From PALSA-505 sp035308365 (lineage in GTDB: Bacteria > Actinomycetota > Actinomycetes > Streptosporangiales > Streptosporangiaceae), in contig DATGGU010000079.1 of the NCBI GenBank assembly GCA_035308365.1, positions 4,461-68,460 of the forward strand: a stretch of DNA of 64,000 bases. The letters are read 5' to 3'. Positions 41,617 to 49,234 of this stretch are shown one piece after another. Position numbers and translations under genes: made by a program. Within the stretch, counting starts at the first letter, position 1. Every line of letters starts with the position of its first letter. A model generated the notes under the pieces. That model saw only the letters and a list, made by a program, of their open reading frames with translations. It did no database searches and had not been told where the DNA came from.

Positions 41617-43190
41617 CGAGCCAGGTCGCCGATGGTGGCGCCGGGACCGTCCGGGAGCCGCTGCTGGTATGCGCGCCGCTAGGAGTGGAGGCGCGGGCGC
41701 TGCGGCGTGGGTTGCCCCGGGCTGGTGGTAAAGGCTCTGCCGTCGCGAATGCCGGGCGGGTTGTGCGCACCGGCTATGGACCCGTACGGGCGCACAAAGC
41801 CGCCGGTAAGTTCGCTGGGGAACCGTTCGGGAAAATGATCGTCGCGGGTGTGGGCGCGGGCTTGGATCCAAGCCTCAGGCCGGGCGACATTGTCGTCGGG
41901 ACCGAGGTCGTAACCGACGGCGCGGACAGTGGCGTGCGGTGTGCGTCGGCGCCGCTGCTGGCCGGGGAGCTGCGCCGGGCCGGGCTGCGGGTGCGGACCG
42001 GGCGGATCGTGACCGTTGACCACCTGGTCAGCGGGACCGACCGGGAGCGGCTGGCCCGCACCGGCGCGCTGGCGGCCGACATGGAGTCCGCGCAGCTCGC
42101 GGCGGCGGCGGGTGCCAGGCCGCTGGTCGTGATCAGGGCGATCTCCGATATCCCCGGCCGGACCCTGGTGCACCCCCGGACCGTGACCGGTGGGCTGGCC
42201 GCGTTGCGCTCGTTGCGCGAGGCGGGACCGGTGCTGGAGCGGTGGGCGGCGGCGGCCGGGGAGCGGCAGGTGCTGCTGGCCGGGCCGCGGTCGTTCTGTG
42301 CGGGCGTGGAGCGGGCCATCGAGGTCGTCGAGCGGGTGCTCGACCGGCAGGGACCGCCGGTCTACGTGCGCAAGCAGATTGTGCACAACACCCGGGTGGT
42401 CAGCGACCTGGAGCAGCGCGGCGCCATTTTCGTCGACGAGCTCGACGAGGTGCCAGACGGGTCGACCGTGGTGTTCTCCGCGCACGGCGTCGCGCCGGCG
42501 GTGCGGCAGGAGGCGGCGGCCCGTGGGCTGACCACCGTGGACGCGACCTGCCCGCTGGTCTCCAAGGTGCATGCGGAGGTCCGGCGGTTCGCCGGCGAGG
42601 GGTACCTGGTCGCACTGATCGGGCACGCCGGGCACGAGGAAGTCGTGGGCACGCTCGGCGAGGCGCCACAGTCCACCGTGCTCATCGAGACCGAGGATGA
42701 CGTGGCGAAGCTGACCCCGCCACAGCAGGACAAGATCGCCTACCTGATGCAGACCACGCTGGCCACCGACGAGGCCAGCGGGATCGCCGAGGCCATCACC
42801 AGCAGGTTCCCCAGTGCCCGCGGTCCGCGAAGCGACGACATCTGCTACGCGACCACCAACCGGCAGAACGCCATCCGTGCGGTGGCGGCCGAGGCGGACC
42901 TGGTGCTGGTGGCCGGTTCGGCCAACTCGTCCAACTCGGTGCGGCTGGTCGAGCGCGCCGAGCGGGCAGGAACGCCTGCCCATCTGATCGACGGCCCGGA
43001 GGACATACAGCTCAGCTGGCTGGAGGGCGTGTCCACCATCGGGCTGACCGCGGGCGCCTCGGCGCCACCCGCGGTGGTCGAGGAGATCATCGACGCGCTG
43101 CGCGGGCTCGGGCCCGTGCGGACCAGCGAACGTGTGATCACCACCGAATCGATCCGGTTCGGCCTGCCCCGAGAGGTCAGGAGAAAGTAA
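41613..43190 (+). CDS. hpnG-ispH: Fused HpnG phosphorylase and IspH (HMBPP reductase)
   Basis: 525 residues as one open frame. Residues 1-215 are a hopanoid-associated nucleoside phosphorylase (HpnG), which releases adenine from adenosylhopane: CAPLGVEARALRRGL, GVGAGLDPSLRPGDIVVGTEVV, AADMESAQLAAAA, IRAISDIPG. Residues 220-525 are a complete IspH, the [4Fe-4S] enzyme making IPP and DMAPP: ligand Cys in SFCAGVERAIEV, DATCPLVSKVH and DDICYATTNRQ; also TVVFSAHGVAP and GHAGHEEVVGT. Joined by a short linker (ERWAAAAGER). No frameshift seen at the join. Independent HpnG and IspH are the rule, so this fusion is unusual. Confidence 0.92.
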   Translation: MTSQVADGGAGTVREPLLVCAPLGVEARALRRGLPRAGGKGSAVANAGRVVRTGYGPVRAHKAAGKFAGEPFGKMIVAGVGAGLDPSLRPGDIVVGTEVVTDGADSGVRCASAPLLAGELRRAGLRVRTGRIVTVDHLVSGTDRERLARTGALAADMESAQLAAAAGARPLVVIRAISDIPGRTLVHPRTVTGGLAALRSLREAGPVLERWAAAAGERQVLLAGPRSFCAGVERAIEVVERVLDRQGPPVYVRKQIVHNTRVVSDLEQRGAIFVDELDEVPDGSTVVFSAHGVAPAVRQEAAARGLTTVDATCPLVSKVHAEVRRFAGEGYLVALIGHAGHEEVVGTLGEAPQSTVLIETEDDVAKLTPPQQDKIAYLMQTTLATDEASGIAEAITSRFPSARGPRSDDICYATTNRQNAIRAVAAEADLVLVAGSANSSNSVRLVERAERAGTPAHLIDGPEDIQLSWLEGVSTIGLTAGASAPPAVVEEIIDALRGLGPVRTSERVITTESIRFGLPREVRRK

Positions 43191-43252
43191 CTGAATCCGC
43201 GCGCCGGGAATCGCCGGGGAAACCAGAGCCCTCCCGAGGAGGTAGGGGATTA

Positions 43253-44257
43253 ATGAGCATGCCGTTGCGTCAGAGTCTGCGGATCGGCTCCTATCTGATC
43301 CGCCAGAAGCTGGCCCGCAATACGAAGTTCCCGCTGCTCGTCGAGCTCGAACCGCTGTTCGCATGCAACCTGAAGTGCGCGGGCTGCGGCAAGATCCAGC
43401 AGCCGCACACGTTGCTCAAGCAGCGCATGCCCGTCGAGCAGGCCATCGCCGCGATCGAAGAATCCGGCGCGCCGATGGTGTCGATCGCCGGCGGCGAGCC
43501 GCTCATGCACCCGCAGATCGACGAGATCGTCCGCCAGCTCATCGCCAGGAAGAAGTTCGTCTTCCTGTGCACGAACGCACTGCTCATGCCCAAGAAGCTG
43601 GACAAGTTCAAGCCGTCCCCCTACTTCGCCTGGGTGGTGCACATCGACGGGCTTCAGGAGCGGCACGACGAGTCGGTCTGCAAGGAAGGCGTGTTCGACG
43701 AGGCGGTCGCGGCGATCAAGGAGGCCAAGAGCCGCGGGTTCACGGTCAACACGAACACCACGTTCTTCACCAACGACAGCCCGCAGACCGTCATCGACGT
43801 GCTCAACTACCTCAACGACGATCTGGGCATCGACCAGATGCAGATCTCGCCGGCCTACGCCTATGAGAAGGCACCGGACCAGGAGCACTTCCTCGGCGTG
43901 ACCGAGACCAGGGAACTGTTCAAGAAGGCGTTCGCCGGCGGTAACAGGAAGCGCTGGCGGCTGAACCACTCACCGCTGTTCCTGGACTTCCTGGAGGGCA
44001 AGACCGACTTCGGCTGCACCGCGTGGGGCATCCCGTCCTACTCGCTGCTCGGCTGGCAGCGCCCCTGCTACCTGATGGCCGACGGCTATGTGAAGACCTA
44101 CAAGGAGCTGATCGAGACCACCGACTGGGACGCCTACGGCCGCGGCAAGGATCCGCGCTGCTCGAACTGCATGGCCCACTGCGGCTACGAGCCGTCCGCC
44201 GTCCTGGCCACCATGGGCTCCCTGCGTGAGTCCCTGCGCGCCATCCGGGGTCACTAG
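43253..44257 (+). CDS. hpnH: Adenosyl-hopene transferase (radical SAM)
   Basis: 334 residues, ATG at 43253 with GAGGAGG 10 nt upstream. Attaches the adenosyl radical to diploptene/hopene, the first side-chain step. Radical SAM cluster motif FACNLKCAGCGKIQQP (CxxxCxxC), then VSIAGGEPLMHPQIDEIV (SAM-binding GGEP), and GTKWG-like C-terminal SPASM-free region with CTAWGIPSYS and a late Cys pair RCSNCMAHCGYEPSA. Sits at the 3' end of the hopanoid operon, after a 62-bp gap. Confidence 0.97.
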   Translation: MSMPLRQSLRIGSYLIRQKLARNTKFPLLVELEPLFACNLKCAGCGKIQQPHTLLKQRMPVEQAIAAIEESGAPMVSIAGGEPLMHPQIDEIVRQLIARKKFVFLCTNALLMPKKLDKFKPSPYFAWVVHIDGLQERHDESVCKEGVFDEAVAAIKEAKSRGFTVNTNTTFFTNDSPQTVIDVLNYLNDDLGIDQMQISPAYAYEKAPDQEHFLGVTETRELFKKAFAGGNRKRWRLNHSPLFLDFLEGKTDFGCTAWGIPSYSLLGWQRPCYLMADGYVKTYKELIETTDWDAYGRGKDPRCSNCMAHCGYEPSAVLATMGSLRESLRAIRGH

Positions 44258-44265
44258 CATCCAGG

Positions 44266-44372
44266 CAACCGTCGGGGTGGTGGCCGGCCCGCCGGGGGCG
44301 GGCGAGAGCACGGTGGCGAACCTGATGCTGGCTGCCCCGAGGCCGGATCAGGTGCCGGACGGGCAGGGATAG
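44266..44372 (+). pseudogene. Walker-A-like remnant after hpnH
   Basis: A short frame reads VVAGPPGAGESTVANLMLAA before a stop. It looks like the P-loop start of a small kinase/ATPase, but the catalytic Lys of GxxGxGKST is replaced by Glu (GAGEST) and only about 30 codons remain. It overlaps the antisense end of the decayed gene at 44348. Considered a relic; low certainty. Confidence 0.35.
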
Positions 44373-44971
44373 AACATCTTCGCGTTAAGGTTCACGTCGA
44401 ATTTGACCGCGGTGAACCCGTAGCCGGGCGCGTAGACGGTCTGGCAGTAGGTGCTGAAGTCGTGCTTGTGGCTGCACGTCTGCCCGGGGTTACAGACATA
44501 GTGATCCTGGGCGTACTCGGCCTCGCCGACCCACTTGCCGGTGGGCTGGTTCCTGGTGACGTCGGTGCTGAAGTCGTCCCAGCCGCACGGGGTGTGGCCG
44601 GCCAGCGCGGTGCAGGTGATCCCGTACTGGCTGCTGCCCTTCAGCGAGGACGCGAAGCACTGGTGATACCGGTAGCACTCCTCGACGACGGCCCCGTCCG
44701 CGTAGTGCCGTCCCCACCAGCTCAGGTACGGGCTGTCCGGCCGCCGCGACCGTGCCGCCGTCCCTGAGCTGCCCGGTCACCCGCAGCGTGCCACGATGCA
44801 CCGGCGCCGGGATCGCGGCCACCTGCCGCGCCGCGGCCTGGCCCACCCCGGCCACCTGCCCACCCCGGCCACCTGCCGCGCCGCGGCCTGCCCTGCCCCG
44901 GCCGGCAGCCAGCCGACCCCGGTGATCACCACAACGCCAACCGCTACCCGAACTCGCCAGGTCACCGGCAT
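44348..44971 (-). pseudogene. Frameshifted cysteine-rich exported protein
   Basis: An ATG at 44971 with GGAGG upstream opens a signal peptide (MPVTWRVRVAVGVVVITGVG, then ...WLPAGAGQAAA). The continuation is in another frame (AAARQVAAIPAPVHRGTLRVTGQLRDGGTVAAAG), and then the first frame resumes as a well-formed Cys-rich domain to a TGA at 44348: WWGRHYADGAVVEECYRYHQC, CTALAGHTPCGWDDFSTDV, HYVCNPGQTCSHKHDFSTYC, KMFYPCPSGT. Two compensating shifts, the first within a GGCCGGGGTGGG duplication, make this either a pseudogene or an assembly artefact. Eight or more Cys in the domain suggest disulphide stabilisation outside the cell. No family recognised. Confidence 0.65.
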
Positions 44972-44986
44972 CGCCAGCCTCCAGAG

Positions 44987-45598
44987 CTAACCCGCACCGG
45001 CGGCCAGGCCATGCAGGATCCGTGTCACCAGTTCGCCGGCCCGGTCGCGCTCCGCACCCGGGTCACCGGCCGTGGCCACCGCCAGGCCGGCCTCCCAGAG
45101 GGCGCCGAGCAGCATCCGTGCGGTCAGGTCGCCGGGCGGCACGTCGATGTAGCCGCTCGCAACCAGCGCGTCCAGCGTTGCCTTCACCATGCCGAGGAAG
45201 TACCGGTCCTCGATTTCCTTCCACCGGGCCCAGCCCAGCGCGGCGGGTGCGTCCTCCAGCGCGATGCGGCGGAAGTCCTCCTTACAGCACTCGGTCAGGA
45301 AGCTCTGCACACCCGCCGTGATGACCTCCCAGGGATCCGCGATCCCGGCGACCCGTTCCTCGATCCTCGCCACCAGGCGCTCTTCCATCTGGATGAAGGC
45401 CGCCTCGAACAGCTCGGCTTTGCCGGCGAAGTGGTGGTAGACGCCGCCCTTGGTCACCCGCGCCGTCTCGGCGATGGCATCGATGCTCGCCCTGGTGAAC
45501 CCGTCGGCGGCGAACCGGGCCACCGCGGCCGAAACGATCGCGGCCCTGGTGACTTCGGCGTACTCCTCACGGCGGCTCTTGACGGTCACAGTCGTCAA
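44987..45598 (-). CDS. TetR-family transcriptional regulator
   Basis: 203 residues from a TTG at 45598 (GTG at 45589 also possible, both without Shine-Dalgarno; likely leaderless). N-terminal HTH: RAAIVSAAVARFAADGFTRASIDAIAETARVTKGGVYHHFAGKAELFEAAF, then a helical ligand domain (MEERLVARIEERVAGIADPWEVITAGVQSF...). Divergent from a hydrolase with which it shares a 16-bp intergenic region containing its probable operator, so it very likely represses both genes. Confidence 0.95.
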   Translation of the reverse strand: MTTVTVKSRREEYAEVTRAAIVSAAVARFAADGFTRASIDAIAETARVTKGGVYHHFAGKAELFEAAFIQMEERLVARIEERVAGIADPWEVITAGVQSFLTECCKEDFRRIALEDAPAALGWARWKEIEDRYFLGMVKATLDALVASGYIDVPPGDLTARMLLGALWEAGLAVATAGDPGAERDRAGELVTRILHGLAAGAG

Positions 45599-45607
45599 GA
45601 GTACTTT
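45579..45607 (+). promoter_or_regulatory. Sigma-70-type promoter TTGACG-17-TACTTT for the hydrolase
   Basis: -35 TTGACG at 45579-45584 and -10 TACTTT at 45602-45607, spacing 17 bp. The predicted start of transcription (about 45613-45615) coincides with the ATG at 45615, so the mRNA would be leaderless. The -35 lies inside the 5' end of the divergent TetR gene. Confidence 0.65.
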
Positions 45608-45624
45608 ACAGACTATGAGTCTGT
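45608..45624. promoter_or_regulatory. TetR operator: palindrome ACAGACT-ATG-AGTCTGT
   Basis: Perfect 7-bp arms with a 3-bp centre, overlapping the predicted transcription start and the ATG of the hydrolase gene. It abuts the -10 box of the plus promoter and lies just upstream of the TetR start. Its position would let a bound dimer block both promoters. Confidence 0.75.
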
Positions 45625-46535
45625 CAGAAACTAATGACTTGTCAGAAACTAATGACCTGTCAGAAACCGAAAGTCAGTCAACCACGCAACAGCTCGGCCG
45701 GCGCCGGATCGCGACTGCCTTCGGTGACATCGCCTACGCCGAAACCGGCAGCGGCTCCGTCGCCCTGTTCGTACACGGCGTGTTCCTCAACGCCAACCTG
45801 TGGCGGCACCAGCTCGCCGCCCTCGGTGACATCCGCCGCTGCGTCGCCGTCGACCTGCTCGCCCACGGCGCGAGCCCATGCCCACCGCCCGGCCCGTTCA
45901 CCCTGCAGACCCAGGCCGACATGGTGCTCGCCCTGCTGGACGCCCTCGGCGCGGACTCCGCCGACCTGGTCGGCAACGACACCGGTGGCGCGATCACTCA
46001 GCTCGTCGCGGCCAAGGCGCCGCACCGGGTCCGCTCGCTGACCCTCACCAACTGCGACGCCCACGACAACTGGCCGCCGCCGGCCTTCGACCCGATCAGG
46101 GAGATGGCCACCACGGGCACGCTGGCCGCCGCGCTGCCCGCCCTGGCCACCGACCCGGCGCTGGCCCGCTCGTCGCTGGCCATGGGCTTCGAGCATCCCG
46201 ACGACCTGCCCGATGAGTACCTGACCGGCATGTTCGCCCCGTTCACCGATCCGGCCAAGGCCAGCGCCCTGCAGGACTACATCGCGGCGATGGACTCCAG
46301 CGTGACCGTGGCCATCCGGGACGATCTCGCCCGGCTGCAGGCGCCGACCCTGGTGGTCTGGGGCACGGCCGACGAGTTCTTCGACAAGAGCTGGGCCCGC
46401 TGGCTGGAGGAACTGATCCCCGGCACCGTCCGGCGGACCGAATTGGACGGCGCCAAGCTCTTCTTCCCGGCCGAACGGTGGCAGGAATTCAACCTGGAAC
46501 TGCGCTGGCTCTGGTCGGGCCGGTTTGCACGGTAA
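45615..46535 (+). CDS. Alpha/beta-fold hydrolase (haloalkane dehalogenase/epoxide hydrolase-like)
   Basis: 306 residues from the ATG at 45615, inside the operator; the upstream frame is open but antisense to the TetR gene. The N-terminus contains two and a half copies of SETNDL, encoded by an 18-bp tandem repeat (45622-45675). Then VALFVHGVFLNANLWRHQL (oxyanion HG), RCVAVDLLAHGAS, and the nucleophile elbow LVGNDTGGAITQLVA, with Asp as nucleophile (as in haloalkane dehalogenases and epoxide hydrolases), and LVVWGTADEFFDKSWARWLEELIPG. Late His is absent from the expected site, with LFFPAERWQEF instead, so the third catalytic residue is uncertain. Controlled by the divergent TetR. Confidence 0.85.
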   Translation: MSLSETNDLSETNDLSETESQSTTQQLGRRRIATAFGDIAYAETGSGSVALFVHGVFLNANLWRHQLAALGDIRRCVAVDLLAHGASPCPPPGPFTLQTQADMVLALLDALGADSADLVGNDTGGAITQLVAAKAPHRVRSLTLTNCDAHDNWPPPAFDPIREMATTGTLAAALPALATDPALARSSLAMGFEHPDDLPDEYLTGMFAPFTDPAKASALQDYIAAMDSSVTVAIRDDLARLQAPTLVVWGTADEFFDKSWARWLEELIPGTVRRTELDGAKLFFPAERWQEFNLELRWLWSGRFAR

Positions 46536-46694
46536 TCACCGAGCCTGAAGGCCGGCCCACCTCAGGGCAGGCAACGTGGGGTCATCCTCCAGTGGCTTTT
46601 CAGGATCCGCCAAGGAACCGCCGCGACGATAGTTGCGCGACGCGGAAGATCACCGCATATCCGCCACCGGTGCCTGCGGCCCCTGAGGAGCCCT
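46536..46694. other. Gap before the decayed ABC cassette
   Basis: No gene. The last part ends in GAGGAG 5 nt before the ATG at 46695, so it keeps the ribosome site of the former gene. No other signal seen. Confidence 0.4.
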
Positions 46695-47060
46695 ATGTTC
46701 TTCACCTATCTCCGGAAGGGCAACCAGGCTGGTGAAAGCCCTGGCCGGGGTGGATCTGGTGATCGAGGACGGCGAGTGGCTGGCCATCCAGTGCCGCACC
46801 GGGCACGGCAAGACCACGCCGCTGCAGATGCCCTGCGGCCTGGACCGGCCCACCTCCGGCATGATCGAATTCGACGGCCAGGACCTGGCGGCCCTGCGGG
46901 AAAGCCAGCTCACCCATGTCCGGGCGACCTCGATCGGTTTCATCTTCCGGACGTTCAACCTGGTCCCGACCCTGTCCCGCCCAGGAGAATGGGGAAGCCG
47001 CCCTGGTCCCGCCGCACGTCGCCGCGGCCCGGCGCCGCGGCGATGCGCAGCGCGGAAGGC
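46695..47060 (+). pseudogene. Decayed copy of the permease-ATPase ABC cassette (see 50104-52261)
   Basis: Starts MFFTYL, matching the first residues of the permease at 50104 (MFFLTYL), and then joins directly to the ATPase at its residue about 13 (KGNRLVKALAGVDLVIEDGEWLAIQ). A large deletion between the two ends of a copied permease-ATPase pair explains this best. Single-base insertions near 46724 (GGGCAACCAGG versus GGGCAACAGG) and near 46977 (GTCCCGCCC versus GTCCGCCC) shift the frame; homology ends near 47050. The Walker A motif GHGKTT is still present. Lies directly before the two-component genes. Confidence 0.85.
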
Positions 47061-47143
47061 TGTCCATCGTCCACGCGCCCGAGGCAAAACCCGATGACCC
47101 TGTTTCGCCCTGATGCTAGGCGCCGCACCCAGGGGGAGCCGCG

Positions 47144-47812
47144 ATGCGAGTGCTGGTTATCGAGGATGACGCGGAGCTTTCCGAGGCTATCGGCACCGGG
47201 TTGCGCCGTGAGCAGATGGCGGTCGACATCGCGCTGGACGGATCGGCCGGCCTGGACCGCGCCCTGGTCACCGGCTTTGACGTGATCGTTCTCGACCGTG
47301 ACCTGCCCGGCCTGCACGGCGACGACGTGTGCGCCGAACTCGTCGCGGCGGGCTGCCGCAGCCGGGTGCTCATGCTCACCGCCGCGGCCACCATCGAGGA
47401 CCGGGTGGACGGGCTGAGCCTGGGCGCCGACGACTACCTGCCCAAGCCGTTCGCCTTCGCCGAACTGGTGGCCCGGATCAGGGCGCTGCTGCGCCGCTCC
47501 CAGCCGGCCCTTCCGCCGGTGCTGTGCCGCGGCGGCCTGACCCTCGACCCGGCCAGGCGGTCAGCCAGCCGGGACGGCCGGGAACTCGGCCTCGGCCCCA
47601 AGGAGTTCGGCGTGCTGGAGTTGCTGCTCGCCGCCCAGGGCCGGGTGGTGTCGGCCGAGGAACTGCTGGAACGGGTGTGGGACGAGATGGCCGACCCGTT
47701 CACCACGGCCGTGAAGGTGACGATCAGCCGCCTGCGCCGCAAGCTGGGCGATCCGCCGGTGATCGAGACCATCGCTCAGGCCGGTTACCGGATCCCCGGA
47801 GCCCCGGGATGA
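47144..47812 (+). CDS. OmpR/PhoB-family response regulator
   Basis: 222 residues, ATG at 47144 with GGGGAG upstream. Receiver with VLVIEDDAELSEAI, phospho-acceptor in VIVLDRDLPGLHG (Asp about residue 51), Lys in DYLPKPFAF. The C-terminal winged helix has LGPKEFGVLELLLAAQGRVVSAEELLERVWDE and VKVTISRLRRKLGDP. OmpR-type proteins bind direct repeats, which matches the sites at 49969-50044. Followed by its kinase (ATGA overlap) and by the transporter genes it probably controls. Confidence 0.96.
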   Translation: MRVLVIEDDAELSEAIGTGLRREQMAVDIALDGSAGLDRALVTGFDVIVLDRDLPGLHGDDVCAELVAAGCRSRVLMLTAAATIEDRVDGLSLGADDYLPKPFAFAELVARIRALLRRSQPALPPVLCRGGLTLDPARRSASRDGRELGLGPKEFGVLELLLAAQGRVVSAEELLERVWDEMADPFTTAVKVTISRLRRKLGDPPVIETIAQAGYRIPGAPG

Positions 47813-49140
47813 TCCTGCGTATCCCGTGGCAGCCGATGGCCGCCCGGCTCTCGCAGCGGCTGCCGCGGCGCTCCGTCCGGCTCCGGCTGATGCTGCTCTA
47901 CGGCGTCCTGTTCCTGCTGTCCGGCACCGTGCTGCTGGTCATCACCTACGTGCTCGTGGCGCACCGGTTTCCCGCCGTGATGACCGCTCACAGCGAGCAG
48001 GGCAAGCAGCCGGGCGGCGTCGCCTTCAACGGGCTGGGAACCGCGTGCAGCGCCGCTCAGTTTCCCGGCGTCCCGACTCGCCACATCACCCAGTGTGTGC
48101 AGGAGGCCAAGGCCACCCTCGCCAGGCAGCAGGCCGCCGAGATGAATCAGTTGCTCACCCAGTCGGGTGTGGCCCTGGCCATCATGTCGGTGTTTTCTAT
48201 CGCGCTGGGCTGGCTGGTGGCCGGGCGGGTGCTGCGCCCGCTGCGGACGATCACCGCGACCGCGCGGCGGCTGTCGGCGAACAACCTGCACCAGCGCCTG
48301 GCTCTGGCCGGGCCTGACGACGAACTGAAGGAGCTGAGCGATACCTTCGACGGCCTGCTGGCCCGCCTGGAGGCCTCGTTCGCGGCTCAGCGCCAGTTCG
48401 TCGCCAACGCCTCGCACGAACTGCGCACTCCGCTGGCCCGGCAGCGAACGGTGGTAGAGGTGGCCCTGGCCGACCCGGAGCGCACGGTCGGCTCGCTCAG
48501 CCAGGCCTGCACCCAGGTGCTGGCCGCGGGAGAACAGCAGGAGCGGCTGATCGAGGCCTTGCTGACCCTGGCCCGCAGCCAGCGCGGCCTGGACCGCCGC
48601 GAGCCGGTCGAACTGGCCGCCGTCATCGAGGGTGTGCTGTGCTCCCGGCAGCCCGAGGCCGAGCGGCGCGGCGTCACCGTCGACGCCGGACTCGGCCCGG
48701 GTGTCCTCCTGGGCGATGCCCGGCTTGCCGAACGGCTGGCCGCCAACCTCGTCGACAACGCCCTGCGGCACAACGTCCCGGGCGGCTGGGTGCGGATCAA
48801 ATCGGGCAGCCGGCCCGGCTACACGTTCCTCGCCATCGCCAACAGCGGACCGGTGATAGCCGCCGGCGAGGTGGACCGGCTCTTCGAGCCCTTCCAGCGG
48901 CTGGCGGGCAGCCGGGTCAGCCGCGACGGCCTGGGCCTCGGTCTGTCCATCGTGCGCGCCATCGCCGCCGCCCACCATGCCCAGCTCCGGGCCCGCCCGA
49001 TTCCCACCGGCGGCCTGGACATCCAGCTCCGTTTCCCCAGCCGGCCGGCCGGAGTTCCGGTCGTCTCCGGGGACCCGCCGGCGGTTGCCCCGGTGAGCCT
49101 GCCGGCGCGCGCAGCAGGCGCTGCTCTTCCGGTGCGCTGA
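47809..49140 (+). CDS. Sensor histidine kinase (HAMP-HisKA type)
   Basis: 443 residues from the ATG at 47809, overlapping the regulator stop. Two membrane spans (LMLLYGVLFLLSGTVLLVITYVLV and GVALAIMSVFSIALGWLVAGRVL) enclose a short extracellular domain of about 70 residues (with a Cys pair ACSAAQF/HITQC). HAMP follows (RPLRTITATARRLSANNL), then HisKA with the acceptor in QFVANASHELRTPLARQR (His about residue 203) and an HATPase domain (ANLVDNALRHN, RDGLGLGLSIVRAIAAAHH). Signal unknown; likely senses the same stress exported by the linked ABC transporter. Confidence 0.95.
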   Translation: MILRIPWQPMAARLSQRLPRRSVRLRLMLLYGVLFLLSGTVLLVITYVLVAHRFPAVMTAHSEQGKQPGGVAFNGLGTACSAAQFPGVPTRHITQCVQEAKATLARQQAAEMNQLLTQSGVALAIMSVFSIALGWLVAGRVLRPLRTITATARRLSANNLHQRLALAGPDDELKELSDTFDGLLARLEASFAAQRQFVANASHELRTPLARQRTVVEVALADPERTVGSLSQACTQVLAAGEQQERLIEALLTLARSQRGLDRREPVELAAVIEGVLCSRQPEAERRGVTVDAGLGPGVLLGDARLAERLAANLVDNALRHNVPGGWVRIKSGSRPGYTFLAIANSGPVIAAGEVDRLFEPFQRLAGSRVSRDGLGLGLSIVRAIAAAHHAQLRARPIPTGGLDIQLRFPSRPAGVPVVSGDPPAVAPVSLPARAAGAALPVR

Positions 49141-49234
49141 GGCCCTCGCCGTCCGGGCCGGGCCCGTCGCGGGCCAGGTCCCCAGGCCAGCGGGTCAGGT
49201 CCCCAGGCCAGCGGGTCAGGCGCCGGCCAAGGCG
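49141..49234. repeat. Short convergent gap with a 25-bp tandem duplication
   Basis: Between the kinase stop and the stop of the DUF5666 gene. The words GGTCCCCAGGCCAGCGGGTCA are tandemly duplicated at about 49177-49220. No hairpin with a clear terminator form was noted. Confidence 0.5.

Noticed and set aside
38833..41871. Very long minus-strand open frame (over 1000 codons) opposite the prenyl synthase and squalene-hopene cyclase genes
   Set aside because: High GC makes antisense frames open; the translation is Pro/Arg/Gly-rich with no domain, while the plus strand encodes clear enzymes.
41613..43190. HpnG-IspH fusion as a sequencing error joining two genes
   Set aside because: The single frame has a smooth linker and normal codon use; a lost stop codon alone would require no shift, but no sign of one is seen. 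Kept as a finding to be verified.
44462..44767. Plus-strand frame over the Cys-rich pseudogene
   Set aside because: Val/Gly/Ala-rich translation without motifs; the minus strand has a signal peptide and Cys-patterned domain.
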